A stretch of 38,494 bases of DNA from an uncultured Planctomycetaceae bacterium (GCA_903919035.1 CAIXGY010000125.1:1-38494); one strand, 5' to 3'. Positions 22,098 through 30,933 are shown, numbered from the stretch's first letter. Notes: generated by a model from the letters alone, not told the origin. Numbers and translations are program-made.

Positions 22098-23087
22098 ATG
22101 ACTTTCCCGGAAACCAGCCCGCGTTCCGCGCCCCGCCGGGGCATTCCCGGCTGGTTGAGCGTCGGGCTGCGTCTGGCGGCCACGGGCGGCCTGCTCGGCT
22201 ACGCCCTGCGCAACGTTCAGTGGGGCCGGATGCTCGAATTGCTGCAGGGCGCCGACTGGCGGTGGCTCGCCGCGGGGTTGGCGTTGACCATCGCGGTGCA
22301 GATCGTCGCGGGCATGCGGTGGGCGGCCCTCGCCCGCCCGCTCGGCTTCGACGCGACGCCGGGCTATTTCGTGTGGCGGTTCTTCGAGGGGGCGTTCTTC
22401 AGTCTCTGCCTGCCATCGAGCATCGGCGGTGATGTCGTGAAGGCCTACCGTGTGGGCGACACGACGTCGCGCCGGCTGCTCGCCGGCTGTTCGGTGCTCG
22501 CCGACCGGCTCACCGGCGTGTCGGCCTTGGGCGTGCTCGCCGGCGCCGCGGTCGCGGCAGCGCGGTGGAGTCTGTCGCTGCCCGCCACGCTGGCGGTCGC
22601 GGCAGCGCTGCTGCTCGCCGTGCTCGGTGGATTCTGGCTCGTGGTCGCTTCGCTCGACCGCATCATGAACCTCGTTCCGGCATCGCATCCGGTTCGCGAG
22701 TTCATCAGCCAGCTGCTTCCCTACCAGCAGCGGCCGAGCCTGATCGCGCGGGCCTTGGGCTGGAGTTTCGTCGTCCAGATCGGCGGGACGATCTCGGTGG
22801 CGCTCATTGCCCGGACGCTGAGGGTCGACCCAGGCCTCGGCGCCTGGTTCTCGGTGGCCCCGCTCGTGGCGCTGGTCGAGACGGTGCCGATCAGCATCGG
22901 TGGTTTCGGCGTGCGGGAGAATGCCATGGAATACCTGCTCGGCCATCATGGCGTGGCCGCGGAACAGGCCGTCGCCGTGGCGCTCCTGTGCGGGCTGACG
23001 CGGATTCTCTCGGGGCTTGTCGGCGGCGTCTTGTTCCTGCTCGATCGCAAGACGGGCGCCACGCCCGCCGCGGTCACCGCGGGCTGA
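22098..23087 (+). CDS. Lysylphosphatidylglycerol synthase TM region / UPF0104 (YbhN-like) membrane protein
   Basis: 329 aa from ATG 22098; the ORF-track start at 21780 lies inside the divergent prepilin-peptidase gene. Multi-pass protein of the LPG_synthase_TM family, a flippase-like fold. Recognised signatures are MRWAALARPLG, SLCLPSSIGGDVVKAYR near residues 100-118 and VPISIGGFGVRENA near 265-280. No aminoacyl-transferase domain is attached, so this is the membrane part only. Such proteins occur beside lipid or glycan export genes; a role in moving a lipid-linked intermediate is plausible given the adjacent exopolysaccharide block, but this is inference. The 3' end overlaps the convergent NUDIX gene by 14 bp. 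Confidence 0.88.
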   Translation: MTFPETSPRSAPRRGIPGWLSVGLRLAATGGLLGYALRNVQWGRMLELLQGADWRWLAAGLALTIAVQIVAGMRWAALARPLGFDATPGYFVWRFFEGAFFSLCLPSSIGGDVVKAYRVGDTTSRRLLAGCSVLADRLTGVSALGVLAGAAVAAARWSLSLPATLAVAAALLLAVLGGFWLVVASLDRIMNLVPASHPVREFISQLLPYQQRPSLIARALGWSFVVQIGGTISVALIARTLRVDPGLGAWFSVAPLVALVETVPISIGGFGVRENAMEYLLGHHGVAAEQAVAVALLCGLTRILSGLVGGVLFLLDRKTGATPAAVTAG

Positions 23088-23607
23088 CGCCCGCCCGCCG
23101 CCGGGCCTCCACGAGCAGGATGCCCGCGACCGTCTTGGCGTCGTCGATGCGACCATCGATGCACATGGCCACGGCCGCGTCCCAGGCGACGACCCGCGGG
23201 CTGATCCGCTCCCCCGGCTCCAGGGCCTGCGGTCCCGGCACGAGGTCGGTCGCCAGGAAGAGGTGCATCCGTTCGCGGAGGATGCCGGGCGACATCCAGA
23301 ACTCGCCGATCGCCTCGATGCGGCCGGCACGATAGCCGGTCTCCTCCGCGAGTTCCCGGCGGCCGGCGTCGGCGAGCGACTCCTCCCGATCGAGCGTGCC
23401 GGCGGGCAGTTCGAGCAGGGTGCGTTGCACGGCCACCCGCGCCACCTCGACGAGGCAGACGTCGGTGGGTGAGACGAGCGGCACCACGACGACGCTGCCG
23501 GGATGCTCGATCACCTCGCGGCGCCGCGTCGAGCCGTCGTTGCACGGCTCGGGCACGCCGACCACGCGAAACCTGCGGCCGGTGAACAACACCTCGCGAC
23601 GATCCAT
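23074..23607 (-). CDS. NUDIX hydrolase, ADP-ribose pyrophosphatase-like
   Basis: 177 aa. The Nudix box is complete (G-x5-E-x7-RE-x2-EE-x-G): GTLDREESLADAGRRELAEETGY, about residues 70-92. It is preceded by TLLELPAG and followed by IGEFWMSPGIL...MHLFLATDLV, the order seen in ADP-ribose pyrophosphatases (NudF/YffH group). It probably hydrolyses a nucleoside-diphosphate-sugar-type substrate. The ATG at 23607 shares a base with the ygfZ stop (TGATG), so it is translationally coupled to that gene. Confidence 0.92.
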   Translation of the reverse strand: MDRREVLFTGRRFRVVGVPEPCNDGSTRRREVIEHPGSVVVVPLVSPTDVCLVEVARVAVQRTLLELPAGTLDREESLADAGRRELAEETGYRAGRIEAIGEFWMSPGILRERMHLFLATDLVPGPQALEPGERISPRVVAWDAAVAMCIDGRIDDAKTVAGILLVEARRRAGVSPR

Positions 23608-24560
23608 CAGTGAGCCTCCACAGTTCCGTCCACGCCGACCGTCACGACTCGGGCCGGTTGGCCGGCGACCTCGAGCCCCACGCCGCCGAGGCCGCGCACG
23701 TGCACGAGGGCGAGCCCCAGACCACCGTCGGCCCGCGCTGCCACGCAGGCCGACGAGATCCGGCCGACGACGTCACCGGCGAGCGTCACGTCCGCGCCGA
23801 TCGGGCAGGTCGCGGCGGTGCGGATGGCGACCAGCCGGCGGTTGACGTGTCCGAGGGCATCGAGTCTGGCCACGGTCTCCTGGCCAAGGTAGCAGCCTTT
23901 CGTGAAGCAGATCGCCCGGGCGTCGCGGCCCAACTCCTGAGGCAGCGTCTTGGCGTCGATGTCCTGCGGCTCCGGGCTCACGGACGCGATCCGCAGGGCA
24001 TCGACGGCGGCAGCGTCGGCCTCGGGAAGGCCCGCGGCGCGGAGCCACGCGGCGAGTCGGGCGACATCGTCGCAGTCCGTCTGGAGAAGCAGTCCACCCG
24101 GCCCGAACCAGTCGAGGGACACGACCGTGGCGTCGATGCCCGCGACCCGCAGCGGACCATGCTCGAGCAGCCCCGTCGGCGCACCACCGACCGCATGGGA
24201 TTCGAGCCATGCCCGCGCATCACCCGTCAGCAGCAGCGTGCCGCGTTCGGCGCCGACGTCCGAGACCTCGAGCTGCTCGCGAATGTGGTAGTGCTCGAGG
24301 TGCGGCCGCAGCCGATCGCCGACGCCTCCCGACGCGTCGAGCCACAGCCCCGCCTCGGTTCGCAGGATGTTGACGAGCGCGAGCACGTGCCCGCGGGCGT
24401 CGGTGAAAAAGCCCTCGACGCCCCTGCCGGGGGTGAGCCGCGAGACCGCCGCAGTCGTGAAATTGTCGATGAACCGCACGGCGTCTGGGCCGCTGACCAG
24501 CAGGGCCGAGCGACACGGCAACACGGACCAGGTGGTCGGCCGGAGGAAGGCGGCGGTCAT
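23607..24560 (-). CDS. ygfZ: YgfZ/GcvT-fold folate-binding protein
   Basis: 317 aa. The YgfZ signature KGCYLGQE is at about residues 216-223, followed by VARLDALGHVNRRLVAI. This Cys-containing motif separates YgfZ (tetrahydrofolate-dependent help in Fe-S cluster repair or assembly) from the aminomethyltransferase GcvT. The N-terminal DAVRFIDNFTT...RGVEGFFTDARGHVLA is also typical. The ATG at 24560 lies in an AT-poor leader with no strong ribosome site. It is the first gene of a two-gene unit with the NUDIX hydrolase, an arrangement that I cannot link to a known pathway. It is unrelated in position to gcvP at 35 kb. Confidence 0.92.
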   Translation of the reverse strand: MTAAFLRPTTWSVLPCRSALLVSGPDAVRFIDNFTTAAVSRLTPGRGVEGFFTDARGHVLALVNILRTEAGLWLDASGGVGDRLRPHLEHYHIREQLEVSDVGAERGTLLLTGDARAWLESHAVGGAPTGLLEHGPLRVAGIDATVVSLDWFGPGGLLLQTDCDDVARLAAWLRAAGLPEADAAAVDALRIASVSPEPQDIDAKTLPQELGRDARAICFTKGCYLGQETVARLDALGHVNRRLVAIRTAATCPIGADVTLAGDVVGRISSACVAARADGGLGLALVHVRGLGGVGLEVAGQPARVVTVGVDGTVEAH

Positions 24561-24879
24561 GGTGAATCCAGGGATCGAGCGTCCGGGGATGCCGATTCAG
24601 GCCCCAGGCTAGCAGCCGATCCGCGGGTCGGTCGGCCGCCGGAAAAATTTCGCAGCCGGGGCGAACGATCCGCGAACGGGCTGCGTATCTCTTTTCATCG
24701 CGACGCCACGACGGCCGGCCGGATCGCCGTGATCCGCCCCGAGCCCGCAGCGTCGCGGCATCTCACGCGTTGCTTCGTGCCGCGAAGCCCGGGCCGTTTC
24801 CGGCTGGTCACTGCGCATCCCGTGCGCCGTGGCGGGCCGGGATCGGTTCAGGCCCGCCTCGGGGCGAGGAGGTCGAGTC
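24561..24879. other. Divergent intergenic region
   Basis: 319 bp between ygfZ (minus) and the HTH gene (plus). No credible ORF is present. The only AT-richer patch is around 24645-24700 (AAAAATTT and TATCTCTTTT), the most likely promoter area, but I cannot identify paired -35/-10 boxes. A good ribosome site for the HTH gene (GAGGAGG, 24866-24872) closes the region. Confidence 0.5.
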
Positions 24880-25491
24880 ATGGCCACCGTCGATTACCAG
24901 ACTGCCCGCCGCGAGGAATTCGACGACGACGGGGACTTGTTCGGCCCGGAGTCGCGGATCGCCGACGCCAACTTCTCCGATGCGGCACGAGCCGCCGACG
25001 AATCGGGCGGCACGGTTCCGTCCCGCGGGCGGAGCCGCCGGCTGCACCGCATCGCCGAGGTGCGTCGGCAACAGGGCGTGACGCTGCGGAATGTCGCCCG
25101 CCGGCTCGGCATGTCGCTTCCCGTGGTCCGGCGGCAGGAGGAGCCCGACTGTGACCTGCGGCTCTCCGACGTGCAGCGGTGGCAGCAGGTGCTGGACGTG
25201 CCCATCGCCGAACTCCTCGAGGAGGGCGATGGCCAGTTGTCGGGTCCCGTGCTCGAACGGTCGCGGATGGTGAAGCTCATGAAGACGGCCGCGGCGCTGC
25301 GTGAGCGCAGCGCCGGCACGCCGACGCAGCGACTCGTGGACATGCTCGTCGACCAGATCCTCGAGATCATGCCTGAACTCGCCGACGTCACGCCGTGGCA
25401 CACGGTCGGCCAGCGGCGGACACTCGACGATGTCGGAAGGACCGCCCGGACGCCCGTGCCAGAGGAATTGTTTCGCCGGCCGCTGTCGTGA
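24880..25491 (+). CDS. XRE-like helix-turn-helix DNA-binding protein
   Basis: 203 aa; ATG 24880 is selected by GAGGAGG at 24866-24872, 7 nt upstream. The N-terminal 45 residues are acidic and probably disordered (EFDDDGDLFG). Residues about 55-110 form a lambda-repressor-type HTH: HRIAEVRRQQGVTLRNVARRLG, MSLPVVRRQEE, and the following DLRLSDVQRWQQVLDVPIAELL, as in XRE regulators. The C-terminal helix-rich segment (MVKLMKTAAALRE...LVDMLVDQILEIMPEL) may dimerise. No ligand domain is seen. The ordered acidic N-terminus plus HTH is a conserved planctomycete arrangement in my judgement; its targets are unknown. Confidence 0.85.
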   Translation: MATVDYQTARREEFDDDGDLFGPESRIADANFSDAARAADESGGTVPSRGRSRRLHRIAEVRRQQGVTLRNVARRLGMSLPVVRRQEEPDCDLRLSDVQRWQQVLDVPIAELLEEGDGQLSGPVLERSRMVKLMKTAAALRERSAGTPTQRLVDMLVDQILEIMPELADVTPWHTVGQRRTLDDVGRTARTPVPEELFRRPLS

Positions 25492-25494
25492 TGC

Positions 25495-25710
25495 GTGTGG
25501 GCGGGGCGGGCGCCGACCGAGTTCGACTTGTTGACCGGAAGTGGGGCGTTTACGATCCTGCCGACGCGGCGATCGCCTGCCACCGATACGGGAGGCGACG
25601 TCCTGCAGCGTGCGGAGGTGGTCGTGTTCTCGTTCGTCGGCGTGCTCGGCATCACGCTCGCTCTGTTCTTCGTCGTGGCCCTCACGGCCCGCCTGATCCT
25701 GGGTCGCTGA
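25495..25710 (+). CDS. Small single-TM protein (tentative)
   Basis: The track ORF is 71 aa from a GTG, but the only protein-like part is the hydrophobic C-terminus FSFVGVLGITLALFFVVALTARLILGR. GGAGG at 25614-25618 suggests GTG 25624 as the real start, giving a 28-residue membrane peptide. It overlaps the 3' end of the convergent minus-strand gene by 29 bp. The upstream half of the ORF looks like a shadow. Existence is uncertain. Confidence 0.35.
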   Translation: MWAGRAPTEFDLLTGSGAFTILPTRRSPATDTGGDVLQRAEVVVFSFVGVLGITLALFFVVALTARLILGR

Positions 25711-26089
25711 CCTCGCGCAGCCGGTATCCGGGCCCGCCGACCGCCCCGCGGAGCAGGCCGCCGACGACCGTGCCCAGGCCGCCCACGAAAACGATCCAGG
25801 CGGCCACCACGACGCCGGGGAAGTCACGGAGCCAGATTTTCTCCGGAGGCTCCGCGCTGCGGGGCACCTTGCGTTGCACCGGGCCCGTCCCACCGGATTG
25901 CCGCCTCATGTCCGACCGGAAGCGATCCCACTCCTGTTGGACGAGCGGATCATCCAGGCTCGTCAGCCGCTCCGCCCGCCACCGCAGGAAGGCGACCGGT
26001 GGCAGCACCACCAGCGCGGTCCAGGCGACCACGAACGGGATCATCAGGGCTGCGACACGGGGGCCGCGACGGGATGTGGTGCGTGGCAT
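25682..26089 (-). CDS. Hypothetical two-TM membrane protein
   Basis: 135 aa with two hydrophobic segments, VAALMIPFVVAWTALVVLPPVAFL (about 11-34) and FPGVVVAAWIVFVGGLGTVVGGLL (about 90-113). A charged loop lies between them (RAERLTSLDDPLVQQEWDRFRSDM). I do not recognise a family. The ATG at 26089 lacks a clear ribosome site. The gene is flanked by the divergent secreted-protein gene at 26236 and overlaps the tentative small ORF at its 3' end. Confidence 0.6.
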   Translation of the reverse strand: MPRTTSRRGPRVAALMIPFVVAWTALVVLPPVAFLRWRAERLTSLDDPLVQQEWDRFRSDMRRQSGGTGPVQRKVPRSAEPPEKIWLRDFPGVVVAAWIVFVGGLGTVVGGLLRGAVGGPGYRLREVSDPGSGGP

Positions 26090-26235
26090 GAGGTTCCAGG
26101 TGCGGCCGGCCCAGACGGCCCGGGCAGCCCAAGCCTCCCAGGGGTTCTTCAGTCTGGCATCGGCAGCGGGCTCCTGCTACCGTCCCGCCCCCACGGACCC
26201 GCACGGCGGGCCGCGATCGCTTCGGAGTTCCAGTC

Positions 26236-27408
26236 GTGTCGAGCGACCTCCTGTCACCCTTCCGGGTCGTGTGTGTGGCCGCCGCGCTCGCGGCCCTGAC
26301 CGCAGGCGACGTAGTCGCTGACGGCGGTTGGCTCCCGGCGTCGTGGTTTGCCGCGTCCGGCGGCGACGCCACGGCGATGTTTCCGCTCGCGGAAAAAGAC
26401 GGCCCGTGGCTCGTGCTCGCCACCACGTTCCGGGGCGACGCAGCCCGCGACGAAGCCCGCCGGCTGGCCCACGAACTCCGCGATCGGCACGGCTTCCGCG
26501 CGTACACCCACGAGAAGGCGTTCGACTTCACGGGCCGCCAGCCCGGCGCCGGCCTCAACCCCGACGGCACGCGCAAGACCATGCGCTACGCCAACGCGAA
26601 GCAGGTGATCGAGGTGGCGGTGCTCGTGGGCGACTTCTCGTCCTGCGAGGACCCCCGCGGCCAGAAGACTCTCCAGAAGATCAAGGGCCTCAAGCCCGCC
26701 GCCCTCGGGGGCGCGACCGCGAAGGGGAACCTGGTCTCCGAGTTTCTGCAGGCCAATCGCGACCACCTCGCCGCCGCTGCCACCGCCGCGAAGCCGCCGC
26801 TGGCTGCGGCGATGCTGATTCCCAATCCGCTGCTACCAGCAGATTATTTCGCGCGGCAGGAGGTCGATTCGTTCGTGCAGGAGATGAACGCCGAGGTCGA
26901 ACACAGCTTGCTCGATTGCCCGGCCCGCTACACGGTGCGGGTTGCCACGTTCTCCGGATCCGGAACCTTCGACGCCCCGGCCGACGGTCAGACCGGGAAT
27001 TCGACCGGCAGCCTCGTCGATCCGTCGCGATTGATCGACATGCTGCGCGGCACCGGCTGGCGCGATCCGCAGGTGCGCGGCGTCGCCGGCGAGAGCCGGC
27101 TCGTCGAGGCCGCCGACAAGGCCCACCGACTCACCGAGGCGCTGCGGCGGGCGGGCTGGCAGGCCTGGGAATTTCACGACCGAGACTCGAGCATCGTCTG
27201 CGTGGGGGGCATCGAGGCGCTCACCGTGCCACAGGCCGGCGGCGGACAGGCCGTGAATCCGGAGATTTCCCGGATCGTCGCGTCCCTCGGTCCGGATCCG
27301 GCGGCACTGGCGTCGGGGCGTGTCGTGCCCCGTTCGTTCGAGGGCATCATGCTCGACGTGCAGCCGAAGCCCATCGACGTGCCGCGCGGGCCGACGCGAC
27401 GGCGATGA
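26236..27408 (+). CDS. Secreted protein with two SPOR-like halves, function unknown
   Basis: 390 aa from GTG 26236. An N-terminal signal peptide is clear (VVCVAAALAALTAGDVVADGG). Two segments have the beta-alpha-beta look of SPOR-like repeats: GPWLVLATTFRGDAARDEARRLAHELRDRHGFRAYTH (about residues 55-92) and YTVRVATFSGSG...KAHRLTEALRRAGWQAWEFHDRDSSIVCVG (about 233-330). Both start with a strand reading (W/T)(L/V)xVATFxG and end with a helix plus a strand. True SPOR domains bind denuded peptidoglycan; the resemblance is by eye only. It is probably periplasmic or envelope-associated. It is close upstream of rdgB, with no other context to define its role. Confidence 0.65.
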   Translation: MSSDLLSPFRVVCVAAALAALTAGDVVADGGWLPASWFAASGGDATAMFPLAEKDGPWLVLATTFRGDAARDEARRLAHELRDRHGFRAYTHEKAFDFTGRQPGAGLNPDGTRKTMRYANAKQVIEVAVLVGDFSSCEDPRGQKTLQKIKGLKPAALGGATAKGNLVSEFLQANRDHLAAAATAAKPPLAAAMLIPNPLLPADYFARQEVDSFVQEMNAEVEHSLLDCPARYTVRVATFSGSGTFDAPADGQTGNSTGSLVDPSRLIDMLRGTGWRDPQVRGVAGESRLVEAADKAHRLTEALRRAGWQAWEFHDRDSSIVCVGGIEALTVPQAGGGQAVNPEISRIVASLGPDPAALASGRVVPRSFEGIMLDVQPKPIDVPRGPTRRR

Positions 27409-27513
27409 CCCGCCGGCGTGCGATGCGGCACATGGCCTGTGGGCCCCTGCCGGCGCGGCTGGTCGGCCGCGGCGGAGGTTCTGCAGCCGCGTGTGGTGCG
27501 TTACAACGATGGC

Positions 27514-28197
27514 GTGAGTTCCATCCCTTCGACCGCGGCCTCGGCCGTCCTCGTGCTCGGCACCACGAACGCGGGGAAGGTCCGGGAACTCGTCGCCCTG
27601 CTCGGGCCCCACGGGATTGCATGCCGATCGCTGCGTGAGGTCGAGGGGGCCGTCGAGGTCGAGGAGACCGGGGCGACGTTCGCCGAGAACGCCGCCCTCA
27701 AGGCGACCCAGCAAGCGCTGGCGCTCGAGGCGTGGGTGCTCGCGGAGGACAGCGGACTGGTGGTGCCCGCGCTTGGTGGCGCTCCCGGAGTGCTCTCGGC
27801 ACGCTTCTCGGGGCCGGCCCCACCCGACGCAACGCAGAGCGTCGACGAGCGCAACAATGCGCTGTTGCTCGAGCGCATGGCGTCCTTCTCAGGCCGTGAC
27901 CGGGTTGCTCACTACGCCTGTCATGCCGCCCTGGCCGATCCGGCCGGCAGGGTGGTCGCCGTCGCCGCGGGCACGTGTCACGGGTCGATCGCCCCGCTGC
28001 GTCGGGGCTGCGGTGGCTTCGGCTACGACCCCTTGTTCGTGGTGGCCGAGTACGGGCGGACGTTCGGTGAAATTCCGGCCGCCGTGAAGGCGGTCATCAG
28101 TCATCGGGCTCGGGCGCTGCGGGCGATGCTGCCCGCGATCGTGCGGGAACTTCAGGGCGCGAGGCCGGCCATGTCGTCGGAGCATGGCACCGCGTAA
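27514..28197 (+). CDS. rdgB: XTP/dITP diphosphatase (RdgB/HAM1 family)
   Basis: 227 aa from GTG 27514 (the ORF-track start at 27418 adds an unrelated leader; GTG 27496 is also possible). Removes non-canonical purine nucleoside triphosphates such as dITP and XTP. Conserved motifs in order: TTNAGKVRELVALLG, AEDSGLVVPALGGAPGVLSARFSG, GCGGFGYDPLFVV and VKAVISHRARALRAM. These cover the substrate lysine (TxNxGK), the metal-binding acidic DSG and the base-specificity SHR motif. Length is slightly above the family norm (about 200). It ends shortly before the PPIase gene, with which it may be co-transcribed. Confidence 0.95.
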   Translation: MSSIPSTAASAVLVLGTTNAGKVRELVALLGPHGIACRSLREVEGAVEVEETGATFAENAALKATQQALALEAWVLAEDSGLVVPALGGAPGVLSARFSGPAPPDATQSVDERNNALLLERMASFSGRDRVAHYACHAALADPAGRVVAVAAGTCHGSIAPLRRGCGGFGYDPLFVVAEYGRTFGEIPAAVKAVISHRARALRAMLPAIVRELQGARPAMSSEHGTA

Positions 28198-28237
28198 ACT
28201 TCAACCCGCCGTGTCCGTCCCCCGCGAAAAGCCATCC

Positions 28238-29290
28238 ATGAATCACCTCCATCGATGGACCATGCTCGTGGTCCTCTGTCTGACCGCGGTCGCCGGTGTT
28301 CGGGCGCTGGATGCGGCCGGCGACGCCAACCCCACGGATGTCGTGGCCACCGTGGGGGACACGCCGATTTTTCGTTCCGAGCTCGACGAGGTGCTGCGTC
28401 GCTCCGCCGGATCGACGATTCCCGGACTCCCGGACCCGGGGCCAGGACCGGGAGCCAACGCCGACAAGCGAATCTGGCTCGAGGCGCTGGCGATCGAGCA
28501 ACTCATCGATTCCCGTCTGCTGCGTGCCGAGATCGAAAAGGAACAGATCACCGTCGGTCGGCTCGACGTTGAGACCCGGCTCGAGCAACTCAAGAAGCAG
28601 GTGGCGGCCCGCGGGCTGGAATGGCAGGCCTTCCTCAAGCAGTCGGGCCGCGAGGAGCGTGCCGTTCGGGAACAGGTCGAACTCGAGATCGCCCTCGACC
28701 GGCTGGTGCGCCCCAAATTGACGCCGGCGGCGCTGGCCGCGGGCCTGGAGCGGCATCGGCGGGAACTCGACGGCACGCGGCTGCGGGTCAGTCACATCCT
28801 GCTGCGGCCGGACGCGGCCCTCGGCGAGGAGGGGATCGCCGCCATGACCGCCCGCGCGGCCACGATCCGCCGGGAAATCGTGCAGGGACTGCTCTCCTTC
28901 GCGGATGCGGCGAAAAGGTATTCGGCCGGCCCGAGCCGTCTCGACGGCGGCGATCTGGGCTGGCTGTCCCGCGACACGTCGTTCGTCGAGGGCTTCGCCC
29001 AGCAGGCTTTCAATCTCGCCAAGGGAGACGTCTCCAAACCGTTCACGACCCCGTTCGGCGTACACCTTCTGCAGGTCACCGACGTCGAGCCGGGTCGGAT
29101 CGGCGTCGAGACGCTGCGTCCCAAGCTCGAGTCGTTGCTTGCCGCCAACCTGCTCCGAGAGACGATCGCGCGGCTGCGGGCGGCCACGCCCGTCACGTTT
29201 GCGGCCGGGATCGCCCACTTCGATCCGGCCACGCCGGCGTCCGGCGACCGGCCCCGGCGGATCGTGGTGGGTGACGCGTCGGCACCATGA
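28238..29290 (+). CDS. SurA/PrsA-like parvulin peptidyl-prolyl isomerase, exported
   Basis: 350 aa from ATG 28238 (the track start at 28184 overlaps rdgB). A signal peptide is visible (TMLVVLCLTAVAGVRALDA). The N-terminal chaperone-like region begins VVATVGDTPIFRSELDEVLRR. A charged helical segment is followed by a parvulin (rotamase) domain at about 180-290: RVSHILLRPDA, FADAAKRYSAGPSRLDGGDLGWLSR and AFNLAKGDVSKPFTTPFGVHLLQVTD. It probably assists folding of exported proteins in the periplasm, as for SurA/PpiC/PrsA. A single parvulin domain is present, as in PrsA, rather than the two of E. coli SurA. Confidence 0.92.
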   Translation: MNHLHRWTMLVVLCLTAVAGVRALDAAGDANPTDVVATVGDTPIFRSELDEVLRRSAGSTIPGLPDPGPGPGANADKRIWLEALAIEQLIDSRLLRAEIEKEQITVGRLDVETRLEQLKKQVAARGLEWQAFLKQSGREERAVREQVELEIALDRLVRPKLTPAALAAGLERHRRELDGTRLRVSHILLRPDAALGEEGIAAMTARAATIRREIVQGLLSFADAAKRYSAGPSRLDGGDLGWLSRDTSFVEGFAQQAFNLAKGDVSKPFTTPFGVHLLQVTDVEPGRIGVETLRPKLESLLAANLLRETIARLRAATPVTFAAGIAHFDPATPASGDRPRRIVVGDASAP

Positions 29291-29437
29291 CCGGGGGCGG
29301 CCTGGGGCCCGTTCACGCCTGCGGTAACGTGGTTCTTCGGCGGTCGATGGGCCCCGGCACCGGCGGCTGGCTCGGATTGCGGCGGTTCCGCGGGGCCGCT
29401 ACGCTCCCCGCCCTCGCGTACCGGTGTCGGAGCCCGC

Positions 29438-29932
29438 ATGAGAATACGGTCCGGCCTGCTCGTGGCCTGCATGGTCGTGGTGCCGCTGATCGCGATGTTT
29501 TCGCACCGTCTGCCTCCTGGCACGCGGGCCGCGATCGTGGACTTTCTGCGGCGGCCCCCCAGGCTCGACCCGGTGCGTCCCGTGCCCGGTGCCGTGGCGG
29601 TGCAACCGCCGGTGGCGACGACACCGGCCGCGTCGGCACCGGCTCAGCACGTCGTGCCCGTGGTCGCGATGTCCACGGTTTCCGAGTCCGACACGTCGGC
29701 CTGGCAGCGGTTGCGCACGCTGGGAGCCGTGGCGCTCGACTGCCGGCCGCTGCAGGGCGGGACCGGTCACGTCGCCACGTGCCGCGTGCCGGTCGACGCC
29801 GCCGGCCAACTCGAGCGGGTTTTTCAGGCCACGGGACCGGACTCGACGGCCGCGATGGACAACCTGCTGCGGGAAGTGGTGGCCTGGCGGCAGGGGGCGA
29901 GCGATGCCGCGCGGGGTTTGCTCCACCTGTGA
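29438..29932 (+). CDS. Hypothetical membrane-anchored or secreted protein
   Basis: 164 aa; ATG 29438. An N-terminal hydrophobic segment (GLLVACMVVVPLIAMF) could be a signal anchor. A Pro/Ala/Val-rich linker follows (residues about 45-75), then a folded C-terminal 80 residues (AWQRLRTLGAVALDCRPLQGG...CRVPVDAAGQLERVFQATG...AMDNLLREVVAWRQ). I do not recognise the family. The compact C-terminal domain after a flexible spacer resembles other small envelope proteins of Planctomycetes. It lies between the PPIase and scpB genes on the same strand; spacing does not prove an operon. Confidence 0.6.
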   Translation: MRIRSGLLVACMVVVPLIAMFSHRLPPGTRAAIVDFLRRPPRLDPVRPVPGAVAVQPPVATTPAASAPAQHVVPVVAMSTVSESDTSAWQRLRTLGAVALDCRPLQGGTGHVATCRVPVDAAGQLERVFQATGPDSTAAMDNLLREVVAWRQGASDAARGLLHL

Positions 29933-29998
29933 GACCGCTCGTCCTCGCCCGGGTTTGCGAAGCGTGCGGCTGCGGTCTCCTGCCGGGAAACTGATGCC

Positions 29999-30766
29999 AT
30001 GCCGGCTCGCGGTCGCTCGGTGACGCAACTCGGCGTCTGCCTGGACAGGATCCACGGCCTGGCGTCGGCTGCGCCCGGGTTGCCGCGGCGCCGATCCCCG
30101 GAGTCCTGGCGCCGGCGCGGACTGTGCGGCGATCATGCTGCCGGAGTCGAGCCATCGTCGCCGGTGTCGGCGGTGGATCCCGATCCCCCGCACGTGCGCA
30201 GCGACGAAGTCGCCCGTGTCGAGGCCGCGTTGTTTCTCGCCCGTGAGCCGGTGTCGGCCCGCCGGCTGGCCAAACTGGCCCGCGTGGCGGATGGCACACG
30301 GGCCCGGGCGCTGGTGTTGGAGCTCCGGCAGATGCAGGACGCCGCAGGATCGGCGATGCGAGTCGAGCAGATTGCCGGGGGGTTTCAGGTGCTCACACGC
30401 ACGTCGTTCGGCCCGTGGGTGCGGCGGTTGGCGTCGGGATCAGCGCGCGGCCGGCTGACCACGGCCGCCCTCGAGACGCTGGCCATCGTCGCCTATCGGC
30501 AGCCGGTCACCCGGGCCGAGGTCGAGTCGATCCGGGGCGTGGGCAGCGAGGAGATGCTGCGGCAACTCATGGAACGGGATCTGGTCGCCATCGGGGGGCG
30601 GGTCGAGGAACTCGGCCGGCCCAACGTCTATGTGACCACGCGGCACTTCCTCGCCGCATTCGGCCTGGCGCGGCTCGAGGACCTCCCGCCGATCGAGTCC
30701 CTCCTGGATCGACCGGAGGCCGGGAAGGCCTCTGCTCCTGCGGCGGAGGGCTCCGGAGACGGCTGA
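29999..30766 (+). CDS. scpB: Segregation and condensation protein B
   Basis: 255 aa as annotated from ATG 29999. ScpB works with ScpA and SMC in chromosome condensation. The core starts about residue 65 (DEVARVEAALFLAREPVSARRLAKLA). The winged-helix signatures are RLTTAALETLAIVAYRQPVTRAEVESIRGVG, MERDLVAIGGRVEELGRPNVYVTT and FLAAFGLARLEDLPP. The first 60 residues are Arg/Pro-rich and unlike ScpB, so a downstream start is possible. No scpA or smc is in the window, so the usual scpAB pairing is broken here. The C-terminal tail is Ala/Gly-rich and likely disordered. Confidence 0.93.
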   Translation: MPARGRSVTQLGVCLDRIHGLASAAPGLPRRRSPESWRRRGLCGDHAAGVEPSSPVSAVDPDPPHVRSDEVARVEAALFLAREPVSARRLAKLARVADGTRARALVLELRQMQDAAGSAMRVEQIAGGFQVLTRTSFGPWVRRLASGSARGRLTTAALETLAIVAYRQPVTRAEVESIRGVGSEEMLRQLMERDLVAIGGRVEELGRPNVYVTTRHFLAAFGLARLEDLPPIESLLDRPEAGKASAPAAEGSGDG

Positions 30767-30933
30767 CCAGCGCCGGCCTTCGTCCGCTCCGTGGGCCCCG
30801 GCGCGTTCCGCCCGGCGATGGCATGGGGTGGCGGCCGAAATTTTTTTGCTGATGATTGGACGGCGTGCGGCCGATCGGGTACAGATTTCGGCCGAGGTTC
30901 ACCCGCGTCGTTCTCTCCGAGGAGGTCTTTGCC

